In this document: positions 11,393 through 25,349 of the stretch, piece by piece | Layout: each line of letters starts with the position of its first letter | Position numbering within the stretch: the first letter of the stretch is position 1 | Assembly (NCBI GenBank): GCA_010093515.1 | Contig: MU001691.1 | Coordinates: forward strand, 93,817-157,816 | Length of the DNA: 64,000 nucleotides | From: Lineolata rhizophorae | Taxonomy: Eukaryota > Ascomycota > Dothideomycetes > Lineolatales > Lineolataceae | Direction of reading: 5' to 3' | Position numbers and translations under genes: made by a program | Notes under the pieces: generated by a model | Seen by the model: the letters and a program-made list of their open reading frames with translations, nothing else | What the model was told of the DNA's origin: nothing | Databases searched by the model: none

Positions 11393-13674
11393 CTACCCAA
11401 ACCCCGCCGCACTCCACCTCTGCCTATACTCCTCAAAGCTCCTAATCGGGCCCCCATCGCCACCCGTCCCGCCTCCACCATCGCCGCCCCCTCCACCCGG
11501 ACCGGCGCCCTCCCTCCCCCTCTCCCACTCCTCCTCCTCGCCTTCGACCAACCCCCTCAACCTGCCCCGTTCGCCCCTCCCCAAGAACACGGCGCCGCGC
11601 TCCCTCCTCGCGGCCCTTGCATCCACCAGCACGACCTTGACCCCGCTGCCGGGGGCCTCGAACATGGCGTCGGCGAGGACGCGCTCGAGCACGGTGCGCA
11701 GGCCGCGGGCGCCGGTGCCCATGGCGGCCGCCTCGGCGGCCAGCGCGTGCAGCGCCGGCGTCGTCACGCGCAGCTCGACGCCCGACAGCGCCAGCAGGTG
11801 CGCGTACTGCTGCAGCAGCGAGTGGCGGGGCTCGGTCAGGACCCGGACGAGCAGGTCGGGCGGGAGCGCCGAGAGCGCGCACGTGACAGGCAGCCGCCCG
11901 ACCAGCTCGGGGATCAGGCCGTAGGTTTGCAGGTCCGAGGGCTGGACGAGGTCGAGCGTGTTGAAGGGCGTCTGCCGGGACGTGGGAGGTGGGGAGGCGG
12001 GCGCGGGCCGGGCCGAGGAAGGCCGCTGTTGGCCAGAGGACGAGGATGGCGCCGCGGCGTAGGGACCCGCCGTCGCGGAGCCTTCCGCGCCGCTGCCGGC
12101 GCCGGACGAGCGCTCTCTCCTCTCCTGGTCGGTGGGCTCGTAGTACGGCAAGTACCTCCGCAGCGCCTCCGCCTCACTTTCCTCCAACAATGTCTCGTGC
12201 ACGCCCTCGCCAGCCGACACCGGCCGCGCAGACCGCACCGGCGCCCCGAACCCGATGCTCCCCTTCGACACGCGGTCCAGGATCAGCTTGTGCAGCCCGT
12301 TGAAGGCCCCCGTGCAGATGAACAGTATGTTGTCCGTCCGCACGTTGAACGTTTCGGGCCTCTGCTGGCCGCCGCCGGGCGGTACCCCGCCGCCCATGCC
12401 CATGCCCCCCATGCCGCCGCCGTTGGCACTGCCGGGATACCCGCCGGGCCCCGACGCACCGCCGGGAGCTCCGCCTCCGGCTCCACCACTGCGCGCTCCT
12501 GGGCCGCCGCCGCCGCCGCCGCCACCGCCGCCACTGCCCCCAGCGGCCCCGCGCTCCTGCTTCGCCTGGATCTGCAGCGTGGTGCCCTCGATGATCTTGA
12601 GCAGCGCTTGCTGGACGCCCTCGCCGCCCACGTCCTTGCCGTGCGCGACCTTGGCCGTGGCGATCTTGTCGATCTCGTCCAGGCAGACGATGCCGCGCTC
12701 GGCCTTGGCGACGTCGTAGTTGGCGGCGGCGAGCAGGCGCTGGACGCAGACGTCGGCGTCCTCGCCGATGTAGCCCGCCTGGGTGAGGGGCGTGCAGTCC
12801 GTCATGCTGAAGGGGACCTCGAGGACGCGGGCGAGGGTCTTGGCCATGAGGGTCTTGCCGACGCCCGAGGGGCCGAGCAGGAGGACGTTGGACTTGTCGA
12901 TGGAGAGCGCGGTGGTGTCGGTGAGGGGCGCGTTGCCGAGTTTGGGCGAGGGAGACGGCGGCGGCTGCGGCGGGGGCTCGTAGCCGGCTGGGTACACCGT
13001 CACCGTGGGCTGCTGGCCGGGAAATTCGTCTACTTTATACCAGGCCGTCAGCGATTGACTGAACACGGCGCCTTGTTCTCGGAACACGTACCCTCAACCG
13101 GATGCCTGTGGCCCATCTCGGCGCGCGCCCGCTGGGCGGCCCGCTCGCGCTTCTCGTCCTCCTGCCGCTCCAGCTCCAGAATGCGCTGGTAATGGTTGTA
13201 CACGGCGACGCTCAGCACCTTCTTGGCGCGCTCCTGGCCGACGACGAAGGCGTCCAGGTGCTCCTTGAGGGCGCGGGGCGTCAGCCGCGGCGCGCCCACG
13301 TTGCTGGCGCCGCCCAGGGGCCCGGCCGTCGGCGCGCCGGGCTCGTAGATGCCCGTGTAGCCCTGGGTGGTGAAGTCGGAGCGCCGGTACTGGCCGCCAC
13401 TGGCGCCGCCCACGCCGCCGCCATCGTCGTCGCCGGCGTCGAGCCCGCGCGGCGGGCTGGCGCTGAAGAGCGCCCGCCGCAGCGAGTACAGGCAGAGGTA
13501 CGAGGCTCGCGCCTGCGGGGACGCGGCGGCGGGGGCGGCGGCACGAGCGGCGGCGGGCGCCGCCGCGCGACGGCGGGCAAGCGTCGTCGGCGGGGCGTGG
13601 TGGTAGCGGCAGTGGTGGTGGCGCTGCAGGACGCTGCGACGGGCGGTCCGGGCGGGGCTGATTGAGGAGCTCAT
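11393..13674 (-). CDS. Mitochondrial ClpX-type AAA+ unfoldase
   Basis: Homologue of bacterial ClpX and yeast Mcx1, a matrix unfoldase that feeds ClpP where present and acts in haem-enzyme activation. Exons are 13092-13674 and 11393-13032 (740 aa). The Arg/His/Ala-rich N-terminus looks like a mitochondrial presequence. [21 protein letters not shown] starts the AAA module, followed by Walker A GPSGVGKT (~248-255), Walker B IVCLDEID (~309-316), [10 protein letters not shown], and the C-terminal [20 protein letters not shown] and [12 protein letters not shown]. The bacterial zinc-binding N-domain is absent, as usual in fungi. A glycine-rich insert of about 80 residues follows [12 protein letters not shown], and the C-terminus is another G/R/E-rich tail. 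The 59-bp intron 13033-13091 lies before VDEFPG. Confidence 0.9.
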
Positions 13675-14626
13675 GTGGCGGCGCGGCTGGGCGTGTCTGG
13701 GAGCGGCTCCGTCTGCGAGGAGGTGACTGCGGCGGGCGGGCAGGCGTGTCGGCGGTGTTGGGCGAGCCTGCCGCTCCGGGGAGCTCTGGGTCCGGCAGGG
13801 CCCTTGCCGCAAGCGGCAAGCCGAGCCGCCGAGCGCGCGGGGTTCCGCGGTCCTCCCCGCCCCACGCGCCATGTCGCAGCGGCCGGCCGCCGCGCGACCG
13901 CCAGCGGAGACGGAACGCCGCAACACGCGGCCAGCCACCGCAGCGCTCAACGCATCACGAGGATTGGCCTCCGAAACATAAAACCCGGCGGCTTTCCCCG
14001 CTCAATTGGGCCAGGGCCGGCGACGGGTCGCAGCGTTCGGCGTTGAGCGCGACCTCGCCGGGCGGTGTGCGCCATGGGCCAGTCCGCTGCGAGCCCGCCG
14101 CCCGCCGCCATGCTCGGTCGGGCCTGGCGCGCGCAATGACGTCTCCCGCGCCCGCGGGCCTGCTGGGGCGACCGCGCAGCTCGCTTTTTCTGTTGAAAGA
14201 CCAGAGGCCAACGGCCGCGCGCTGGGAACGAGAAACCGCCCCCTTTTCGCCTCCCGCGAGCCCCCCCCGGTATAAACAGGCCCAATTCGCAATCTTGGAT
14301 CTGCTCCAGTGCTCGCCGTGCGGCTTGACTCTTTTTGTTTTACCCTGGGACTTGCGCGATAAATTTCCGTCAGCTGAGAGGTTGTCGCTGCTTTGCCTGT
14401 GCATCATCCCAGGACATCGCTGCCCCTCCAAGCCCCGCCGTCTTCCTCTTGATCGCCGCCCTTCCTCCTCCTCTTCCTCCTCCTCCGGATTGCCCCTCCC
14501 GCCCATTCGCGCTTTAAACCCACACGCGGCCGGCCGGTCCTGCCTCCTCAGCCACATCCACCCGCATCCTCGCCGCTCTCCCACCCAGTCCCGCATTTCC
14601 ACCTGAGAGCGATAAGCCTGTCCGCC
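13675..14626. other. Divergent promoter region between CLPX and GBE1
   Basis: G+C-rich on the CLPX side. A TATAAA is present on the GBE1 side (separate entry), followed by pyrimidine-rich leader from 14430 to 14600. Long open frames crossing it on both strands are treated as chance. Confidence 0.6.
14271..14276 (+). promoter_or_regulatory. TATA box of the branching enzyme gene
   Basis: TATAAA preceded by a C-rich block and followed by a CT-rich leader. If transcription starts about 30-60 bp downstream, the leader is roughly 300 nt. It is the cleanest TATA element in front of a recognised gene in this window. Confidence 0.55.
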
Positions 14627-17152
14627 ATGGAAGGCATCGATCAGGCCACGGCCACCCTGGCCCACCCGGCCCCGGACGTGCCCAACGATGGCACCGGTAC
14701 TGTTACCCATCTGACCATCCCCCCGTTCGTCGCCACCCGGACCGGCCCGTTGCTGATTGAAAGTGGCGCCACAGGAATCGTCGGCATGGACCCGTGGCTC
14801 AAGCCGTTTACCGACTCGCTCAAGAGCCGCTACGCCAAGGCCCAGCAGTGGATCGCCAACATCAACCAGCACGAGGGGGGTCTCGAGAAGTTCAGCCGTG
14901 TACGTCACCAGGAGCTTTGCATTCTTTTCGGCTTGCCCGGTGTTTGCTGACAGCTCGCTGCCGTAGGGATTCGAGACGTTCGGCTTCAATGTCAAGGACA
15001 ACGGCGACATCGTGTACCGAGAATGGGCTCCGTTTGGCCTCCGGGCATACTTGATCGGAGACTTTAGTGCGTTGGCAGATTTCCTTGTTGGTGCCATATG
15101 TTGATGCTGCAGTGTTCGGCTGACCCTTGTCAACTCTAGACGGCTGGAACCGCGACTCCCACCAAATGACCAAAAACCAGTACGGCGTGTTCGAAATCAC
15201 CCTTCCCGCCACCAACGGGCAGCCCGCGATACCCCACGATAGCAAGGTCAAAGTACGCATACATGTGACGCCCAATTGGAGAAGGAAAAGACCGCTAACA
15301 CCGAGAACGCAGATCTCCCTAGTCACCCCCAATGACCACGCCCGCCAGGAGCGCATCCCGGCCTGGATAACGCGCGTGACGCAAGACCTATCCGTGTCGC
15401 CCGTCTACGACGCCCGCTTCTGGAATCCCCCCAAGGAGCAGAAATATGTCTTCAAGAACCAGCGGCCCAAGAAGCCGGCGAGCGCGCGCATCTACGAGGC
15501 GCACGTGGGCATCTCGTCTCCGGACCCCAAGGTAACGAGCTACAAGGAGTTCACGCGCGATGTGCTGCCGCGGATCCAGAAGCTGGGCTACAACGTGATC
15601 CAACTAATGGCCATCATGGAACACGCCTACTACGCCAGCTTCGGGTACCAGGTCAACAGCTTCTTCGCGGCGTCGAGCCGGTATGGGTTCCCGGACGAGC
15701 TCAAGGAGCTCGTTGACACGGCGCACGGCATGGGCATCACGGTGCTGCTGGACGTTGTGCACAGCCACGCGTCCAAGAACGTGCTCGACGGGCTCAACAT
15801 GTTCGACGGCAGCGACCACCAGTACTTCCACGAGGGCGGCAAGGGCCGGCACGAGCTGTGGGACTCGCGCCTGTTCAACTACGGCAGCCACGAGGTGCTG
15901 CGCTTCCTGCTGAGCAACCTGCGCTTCTGGATGGAGGAGTACCAGTTCGACGGGTTCCGCTTCGACGGCGTGACCAGCATCCTGTACACGCACCACGGCA
16001 TCGGCACCGGCTTCTCGGGCGGCTACCACGAGTACTTCGGTTCGAACGTCGACGAGGAAGGCGTCGTCTACCTGATGCTCGCCAACGAGATGCTGCACGA
16101 CATCTACCCCAGCGTCATCACCATCGCCGAGGACGTGTCGGGCATGCCGGGCCTGTGCGTCGGCCTCTCGCTCGGCGGCATCGGCTTCGACTACCGCCTC
16201 GCCATGGCCATCCCAGACATGTACATCAAGCTGCTCAAGGAGAAGCAGGACATCGAGTGGGACATGGGCAACCTGGTGTTCACGCTGACCAACAGGCGGC
16301 ACGGCGAGAAGACGATTGCGTACGCCGAGAGCCACGACCAAGCGTATGCCCCTCCCCCAACCCTTCTCCAATTTCTTTCTTTGCGGCCGCAAGCTAACTC
16401 GCTGACCTCGGCGCAGCCTCGTCGGCGACAAGACGCTCCTCTTCTGGCTCTGCGACGCCCAGATGTACACCAACATGTCGACGCTGACGGAGATGACGCC
16501 CGTCATCGACCGGGGCATCTCGCTGCACAAGCTGATCCGGCTGATCACGCACGGGCTGGGCGGCGAAGGGTACCTCAACTTCGAGGGCAACGAGTTCGGG
16601 CACCCGGAGTGGCTCGACTTCCCGCGCGAGGGCAACAACAACTCGTACCACTACGCGCGGCGCCAGTTCAACCTGGTGGACGACCACCTGCTACGGTACC
16701 GCTTCCTCAACGACTTCGACAGCTGCATGCAGTGGAGCGAGGAGAAGTACGGCTGGCTGCACGCGCCGCAGGCCTACATCTCGCTCAAGCACGAGGTCGA
16801 CAAGGTGGTCGTCTTCGAGCGCGCCGGCCTGCTCTGGATCTTCAACTTCCACCCCTCGTCCTCGTTCGCGGACTACCGCGTCGGCGTCGACAAGGAGGGC
16901 ACCTACCGCATCGTCGTCAACACCGATCGCCCCGAGTTCGGCGGCCACGGCCGCGTCGCCGAGGACACGCGCTTCTTCACCACGCCCTTTGGCTGGAACG
17001 AGCGCAAGAACTTCGTGCAGGTGTACATTCCGTGCAGGACGGCGATTGTAAGTTCTCCCCTTCCCCCCCCCAAAAAAGTCTGCTTCACTGGCGTAGTTTT
17101 TGCTTACATCTCTGACCGTCGGCAGGTGCTCGCGCTGGAGGAAACGCTTTGA
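14627..17152 (+). CDS. GLC3: 1,4-alpha-glucan (glycogen) branching enzyme
   Basis: Transfers alpha-1,4 glucan chains to form the alpha-1,6 branches of glycogen. Exons are 14627-14899, 14967-15066, 15140-15252, 15313-16343, 16417-17047 and 17126-17152 (724 aa, usual length is about 700). The N-terminal CBM48 module contains YREWAPFG and, across intron 2, GDFNGW. The GH13 barrel shows the four signature regions: [19 protein letters not shown] (nucleophile Asp near 380), TIAEDVSG (acid/base Glu near 435) and [12 protein letters not shown], with HD completed by splicing to exon 5. The C-terminal domain ends with LALEETL, encoded by a 27-nt last exon. It is divergent from CLPX with a shared upstream region. 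GBE1 is the usual name outside yeast. Confidence 0.96.
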
Positions 17153-17744
17153 GGCAGTGTGATATAAGTCTGACCTTAGAAAGAACGTTTTGGGGGTAAG
17201 AATGCAAGTGTCGACTTGGTGCAAATACAATCTTGTAATTTGGCTTTGGAATGGTGGGGTACATTCTAAGGAAGATACATAATGGGACACCCCCGCCCTC
17301 GAGCTCCAGTTGATAAATCATGTGACTTGTGAGTTGAAATCACGTGATGGATGTGCGGCTGCTGTTAAGAGCTTCAAGCAGCTGGAAAATAGCTTTCGCA
17401 CACAAGGAAATCGGCCAATTCGCAGTTTCACGCATCAAATCAGCAATTGAAGGGTGATGCAAGGCTAGAAGTGTTGGCTCCCAAGACGAGGCAGAAGTTA
17501 AGCGCGGTGACGGAAGCGTTGGCGGGCCGAGCGCGAATTTGACTCGCTCGCTTGGCAGAAGCGGGTTGCTCCGCAGCCCGGCTCCTCTCGCTCTCGCTCT
17601 CTCTCCATCCTTCCCGAGCCTCCAAGCTCTGCTTTCTCCCTCCCTCTCCTCTGCGTTCCCCCCTCCCCCCCCCATCTCCCCAACAGCTCCATCCTCTCCA
17701 CTCCGCCCGTTTCCATCACAACGCCCGCCCCGCCGCCTTCCGCC
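17153..17744. other. Intergenic: 3' of GBE1 and promoter of ATP2
   Basis: The first 150 bp are A+T-richer 3' flank. A palindromic TCACGTGA at 17340 and CCAAT on the plus strand near 17415 lie upstream of ATP2. A strong CT-rich leader runs from about 17580 to 17700. Confidence 0.6.
17340..17347. promoter_or_regulatory. TCACGTGA E-box upstream of ATP2
   Basis: Perfect palindromic match to the CBF1-type consensus RTCACRTG, about 400 bp before the ATP2 start. That this organism's CBF1 (48.1-49.3 kb) binds it is inference only. Confidence 0.35.
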
Positions 17745-19982
<2,238 letters not shown>

Positions 19983-22789
19983 AGAGGGAGTTTGAGGAGA
20001 GTTAGTAGTAGCAGCAATAGTAGCAGAGCAGAGAGCAGCGTGCGTGTACGTAGCCGGTAGTGTGTCCCAGTAGTCCCTGCCTCCCTTCCCCCCACTTCTT
20101 CTTTTTCTTGCTCCTTTGTGTTTTCCTTTTGGCTGCGCCACTCGGCTCTCGGGTGAAGAAACGATTCAAATCTCGATCAGTAGAAGGACTCTTGCTGGCG
20201 GCGTGGGCAGTGGAGGGAATCGATGGAGCAAAGGGAGGGAAGGATAACGGCCAAAAAGATCCGACTCTCCTCCGCCTTGTCTAGGGAGGGCTGGCTGGCT
20301 GCGCAGGGGGCCTCAACCGACCGTTGTCGACTTAAAACCCTCGCGCTTTGCTGGGCTTGTGCTACTTCCTTACCACTCCATTTGTACAGATGGGTTGTAA
20401 AATTTATGGTCTAGTTGATTCTTCTATTTTTTTTTTTTATGTCTCTTCGTTGTAGATGCGTGATAAGTGCGGGTGATGTGATGTGCTATGCTGGATGCCC
20501 CGGGGGAGGGTTGGGCTGTCGCCGGTTGAAGCTTAAGCTAGGTGGAGGTGGAAGCTGGTGGAGTTGGGTGCGTGCTTTGTGGCTATTGGCTAATGCGGCC
20601 TGTAGCCGGCTGTTGCGGTCAGATGTTTGGGCTGGCTGTGAGTTGTGAAGTGAGGTTAGGTGTACTCCGCGTATGTACGGGTGTGGGTGTGTGCACGGTA
20701 TGCCATCTCGAACGGCAACGGGTATCGAAAACCTTAGATGTCACGGGAACTTGTCGGACGAGTCCGCCGGTGAAGAACAGGCTCGGTCAGTGCTTTAGGC
20801 GAGCTCATGTTGAAAAGCTGAGAGCTGAGGAATTAGGAACGCTCTGCGGATATGCTTCGCGTGCGGTGTGAGTGGGCGTGTGTAGACAGGTTTTTGGGGT
20901 AAAGGTCGCAGGGGTGAGGACTGCGCTGGATGTTGTGTTGGATTTGATATTTTGAGTTTGGTATAGGGCACCGGTGGATGGCAGCGCGTCTCCTTGGGTG
21001 CGAATTGCGGAAGTGCGGTGCTTTTGTTTGGGGGTTGAAGGTTTTGGGTGGTGGGATTGGGGGACTCGCTCTGCTTTTCGAGGATTTGGTGTTATTGAGG
21101 ATGAAGCTCACAGGGAGGTTTCTTTAAAGGGTGGAAAAGCTGGAAATGGGGACAAGGTGTCTGCTAGGAAGGTAGTTAGCTTGTTTGGGATGTTTGAGGT
21201 ATCTTGAACCTGGTGAGTGACTGGAATGAGTAGTAATTTCTGGAGTCGATTTGCGCGCTAAAATTGAGTGATGTTAGTGTACATCCCTGATGCTAAGTTG
21301 TCTTCAAAGTAGGATATTAGCTACGCAGGCTGTTTGTAAAAATCAAACATTCCTTCACGTATGTATGTCTTATCAATATCCAGCTTTCATTCCCCACATA
21401 GTGGCAGAGCCAGGAGTCATCACACTTATACCATCTCTCATTTTTAACTCATGCTGTTTTCCACCTACAACTTCGCCTCTTCGCAGGCCACTTGATTAAC
21501 GAAATAGTTATACCGTCTCTCTCATTCGAATCACCCCCGATCCTTTAGTGATCATATACCTGCGATGACGCCTACGGATATGCACAAAAGGAACCTCGTA
21601 CTATACATGTTCTCCCCGCGCACCTACATCGGCCCATCCACCGCCTGGTGGCACAGCTTATTCGTCCTAGGAAGTTAAGGTTAGGATTCGGGAGGTCGCA
21701 TACCAAGGTAAGTGGAGCGAAATTTTAAGAAGATCCAGTGACGGTAAGAAGACTATAAGAGTTGGATAAAATTAGACAGATATAGTACAGGTGTAAAGAG
21801 TTAAAGGTCATAAGGAGAGGGGCAGCCTGCAACTAAGAAAAGGTATAAATTCCCAAATACTCGCCACTCTCCCAACCTTCCAGTTCCACACTGAGCATGT
21901 TCCTCAGCACAATGAAGCGGCTTCTATCTTTAGTATCGCCATCCTTCCTAATTGCATAGTGCGGAGGAGTGCTAGGCCTCTATATGAAAGGGCTTGCTTT
22001 TGTCTTCTCTCTCTCCATTTCAATCTTTCAACCTTCCACTTTCCACTTTTCAGCTTCGACTTCCAATTTTTACTTCAGCATATTTCTTAGTGTCAAATGT
22101 TTGGCTGAGGACGCACAAATGAAGAGTTAAATGCCTGCTAGAAGTGAAGACAGCCAACTGAAGCCGCTGCTGAGGCTACAATGACCGCTATGTTGCGTGC
22201 AAGAGAGTAGGACCATAAATCGGTTAAATAAGGCTTGTCGCCTGCTAAAACAGTTTGTTTGCACATTCCATGTCTGCGGAGATCCGTGGTTGACGTTGAC
22301 CGTCGCTGGGAAGTCGGCGTTACTGGGAGTCTAGGTTTAAGACGTGGGTTGGTTTCTCGAGACTGGTTGTCCAACGTGACGCTAGGAAAGGCACGAATGA
22401 ATACCACAAACCTACTTTAACAGCTGCGTATAGACCGGACAATGTATAAATTTCTTTTCGAGGTAAAAAAGGGAAAACACAATTGTGTTCGGCTTCAATT
22501 AGCTGGGCTTGATGGAATTTTTTATGCAGCTAATGACTATCGCAGAGCTATATGGGATATCGTTTCTATCTTCCAAAGGTGAGGCCCGTTCCTATAGACG
22601 ATTCGCCATCAACGTAGTTGCTCAAACGAGATAACTTGGAGCCGGCAGACCACAAGTTTCGGATTCCGCAATCGTCCAGCGCCCTATACGCTCTGGCTTC
22701 GTTAAGCCATTGTTCACTCACTTGATGCCGTTCCAGTACGCCAGAGCTATGCAGCCGTAGGTATGCAATGAAGTGAGAATAAGAAAAAC
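19983..22789. other. 2.8-kb gene-poor region 3' of ATP2 and RPC82
   Basis: 3' flanks of two convergent genes plus more than 2 kb that neither needs. G+T-rich on the plus strand to 21.2 kb, then A+T-richer. No frame shows a family motif. A TATA-like element with a 20-codon frame at 21844-21959 is listed separately. No tRNA-like B box seen. Confidence 0.55.
21844..21959 (+). other. TATA element with tiny signal-peptide-like ORF (20 codons)
   Basis: GGTATAAATTCC (TATAAA at 21844) is followed by a C/T-rich stretch and, 48 bp later, by ATG at 21897. The frame reads MFLSTMKRLLSLVSPSFLIA and then stops at 21957-21959. A basic-then-hydrophobic start resembles a signal peptide, but nothing after it is coding as read. 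A second TATA-like box with pyrimidine tract follows near 21978. It could be a non-coding transcript's promoter, a remnant of a secreted-protein gene, or chance. Confidence 0.25.
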
Positions 22790-24834
22790 TCACGGCACCA
22801 TGCCGCTGTAGCTGGGTGAAAAGTCCCGCAAAGTGGCCACCAGCTCGTCGTGCCTATCCAGCTGCACCAACAATCTCTCCTCGACCGCCATCCACTCCTT
22901 CAGCGCTAGCTTCTCCGCGGCATTTAGGTACTTGTCCTCGTTGCCGACGACGTCGGTGCGCTCGGCCTTGTCGATGACGCTCTGCACTTTGTCGCGCTCG
23001 ACCCGGATCCGCTGCAGGATGCGGCTCATGGCCTTGTACGCCTCGGCAAGTAGCAGGCGGCGGACGCGGTCTTGCTCGAAGAACCACAGGAATATGGCGC
23101 GGCTCGTGTCGCGCTTGTTGTTGTCGCGAGGCACCTCCTGGATCTCGGCAAAGCCTTCCTCCTGCATGGTCGACATGACGGCGCGCACCTCTTTCTGCTT
23201 GATCATGCCTGTTAGGTGCAGCTGCTTTTCGTCTAGCTTGCCCTTGGCGTACAAGATACGTATGAGCCGGACCGCGAACCGGCCGAATTTGGCTGCAACG
23301 GTCTGCTCAATCTCGTGCTGTATCAATGATTTCGTAAGCTCACTGAAGTTGACACGGAACTCGCCGCCACCACGGCGGCCGACCCATGTCGCGAACCGGT
23401 GAGGATCCTCACACAAGAGCCGAATATGGCGGGTGACAAGGAACAGTCGGCCGGGCTCTTCGTTGTCTCCGTCCACCTCGTGAACACCCTCTTCTTCCTC
23501 GTCGTCTTTGATTCCGGACCCGCCATTTGCACCTGCAACACTGACGTCATCCAAAATAAGGTCACCATATAGATTCGTGTCGGGGTCTAGAGCATTCAAC
23601 ACTTCAACGCTCGAGATCGTCGGTGACATCGCAACGTCGTCGTCTTCCTCGTCCACATAGTCTCTCAAATCATCGTGGCATCGCCGTATTTTGCGCTCGA
23701 GAACTCGGAGGAGCGCTTCGTAAACCCGAGAGGTCTCGTAACCAATGTGACGCTCGGCAAGACGAACAAGCTGCTGAGACCGCATAGCTACGACGCACTT
23801 CTCGTAATTCAGCCGGACGACCATCTCCTCGTCAAGACTACTCCCGGATTCATCCTCTCTATTGATTCCGTTTAGCCCATTAAGTGCTGCACCGTTCAAC
23901 TTTAGTCGCTTCCTGCCAGTGGGTGCCGGGCCTGGCGCTGGTCTCTTCAGTCCGTTACTAACGCCGTTTGTCCCAGCACTTTGATTGTACTCATCATAAT
24001 CGTCTCCGTCCCTCCATTTTCGCTTCAATGCCTTCACCGAAGTTGCTAGCTGAGCCTTTTCCTTGGTACCTTTAACCCCATTGGGGAATTGGGACTCCAT
24101 GACAGCCTGCACGGCGTCGTTTTCGATATCTGCGGCCGGCCTGAAATGCGTCTCTTGGACCTTGACCACGAATCCAGCCCGTAGCAACTCGTCGAGGACT
24201 CGATGTAGTTCCGCGAGCGACCTAATATGCGACGTATCGATCTCCTCGTCGTGAATACCGCCTCCGTTTATGCCTTCGGGCCCATTTGTTTTGCCTTTTC
24301 TCTTGTTGAAGCCGTACGCGTCTGCTAAGTCCTTAATCTTCACATGCCCAAGCAATAGTAGATTGAGCCCTAAGCCGCCTGCGCTCTCCCCGAACCGTTC
24401 CTGTAGAAGCCGGATGATCTTGCCGGAGCGCACCAGCATGTAAGCGTTGATACCGTCCGCCTCGTAGTATGTCTGGCCATCAGAATCCGAGCTATAGTAT
24501 AGTGCGAGGTGCTGCTGTATGAGAACGACGAGACCGTGCTTGAGCTGGCGGGAAGTGAGACCGGAGGTTTGAGCGAGGCCGGCAAGGGTGAGGCGGCCAT
24601 GACGGAGCAGAGTGGAGAAGACGCGCTGTTGCAGCCTCATGTTTAGCGCATGAACAAAACGTCCATCGAGGAACCTCGGGCATGATTGAGCGTACCGAGG
24701 ACAATTCGCCATACAGGTCATCGACGAGCAGCGTGCAAAGCTCCGCAAAGTTCTGTGGTCGGCGGGATCAGCCCCTCTTCTCACATCTTGCACATAGTAA
24801 AGCCAGTTCGAGAGGTGCTTTATACCTGAGCCAT
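22790..24834 (-). CDS. RPC82: RNA polymerase III subunit RPC82 (RPC3/POLR3C)
   Basis: Part of the Rpc82-Rpc34-Rpc31 trimer that helps Pol III open promoters of tRNA and 5S genes. Exons are 24826-24834 (9 nt, MAQ), 24696-24752 and 22790-24625 (633 aa). Splicing gives MAQNFAELCTLLVDDLYG followed by ELSSRVFSTLLRHGRLTLAG, the conserved start of fungal RPC82 and its first winged helix. Later come further winged-helix segments (ELTKSLIQHEIEQTVAAKFG; VRAVMSTMQEEGFAEIQEV) and a C-terminal coiled-coil-like stretch rich in K, E and L. The middle carries an acidic, low-complexity insert. The protein ends FSPSYSGMVP. A longer open frame running to 24793 reads through both introns and has the wrong N-terminus. 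Confidence 0.92.
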
Positions 24835-25349
24835 TGCGGTTTGAAGAGATGCGCAGTACCAGCGCCCCCCATAAAAATTCCCTACTACCGTGAGTGAGTC
24901 ATGGGCGCTCGTCCGAAGCTTGCAAACCGGCGAAGCAAGCAGAGGCGAGGCAAGCAACTGCGCGGCTTGGATGCGGGGTATTTTGCTGGAGCTCGATGAT
25001 GACAATGCGCTGGGAGATGGCGAGAAAGGTGACGGGGACGGAAATGCGAAGAGACGCTCAAACACACGGCACAGCGTTCAAAAGGCGCGGAGCCGTAGAG
25101 TGTAGAAAGTGAGAAAGGCACTGTGATTCGGCGCGGGACCGCTGGTGGGCCTCGAATTTGCAGAGGCGCAGACCCGCGCCCAGCCGAAGCAGCCACCCCG
25201 TGGCCCGAGCGTCCCGGCCAGAGAAGTCGCTCCGTCTCTCACGACCACCCACCCGTCCGCATCATCACCGCCGGCCTGCGCCCATCAATTGCGCTCCGTC
25301 CCGACCTCTGCCGACGCCATCCTCCTCACCTCCCCTTCTTCCCTCCGTC
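24835..25349. other. Divergent promoter of RPC82 and QCR2
   Basis: 515 bp between two start codons, G+C-rich on the QCR2 side. No TATA box was evident. ATCAATTG lies near 25285 and CT-rich leader precedes QCR2. Confidence 0.6.

Noticed and set aside
11747-13192. 481-codon open frame on the plus strand
   Set aside because: Antisense to the ClpX coding region; composition follows the GC-rich third positions of the real gene and no motif is present.
13955-15133. 392-codon minus-strand frame
   Set aside because: Runs through the GBE1 promoter and first exons in reverse; no homology pattern.
22790-24793. 667-codon continuous frame as the RPC82 protein
   Set aside because: It reads through two introns and yields a non-conserved N-terminus; splicing from ATG 24834 gives the family start.
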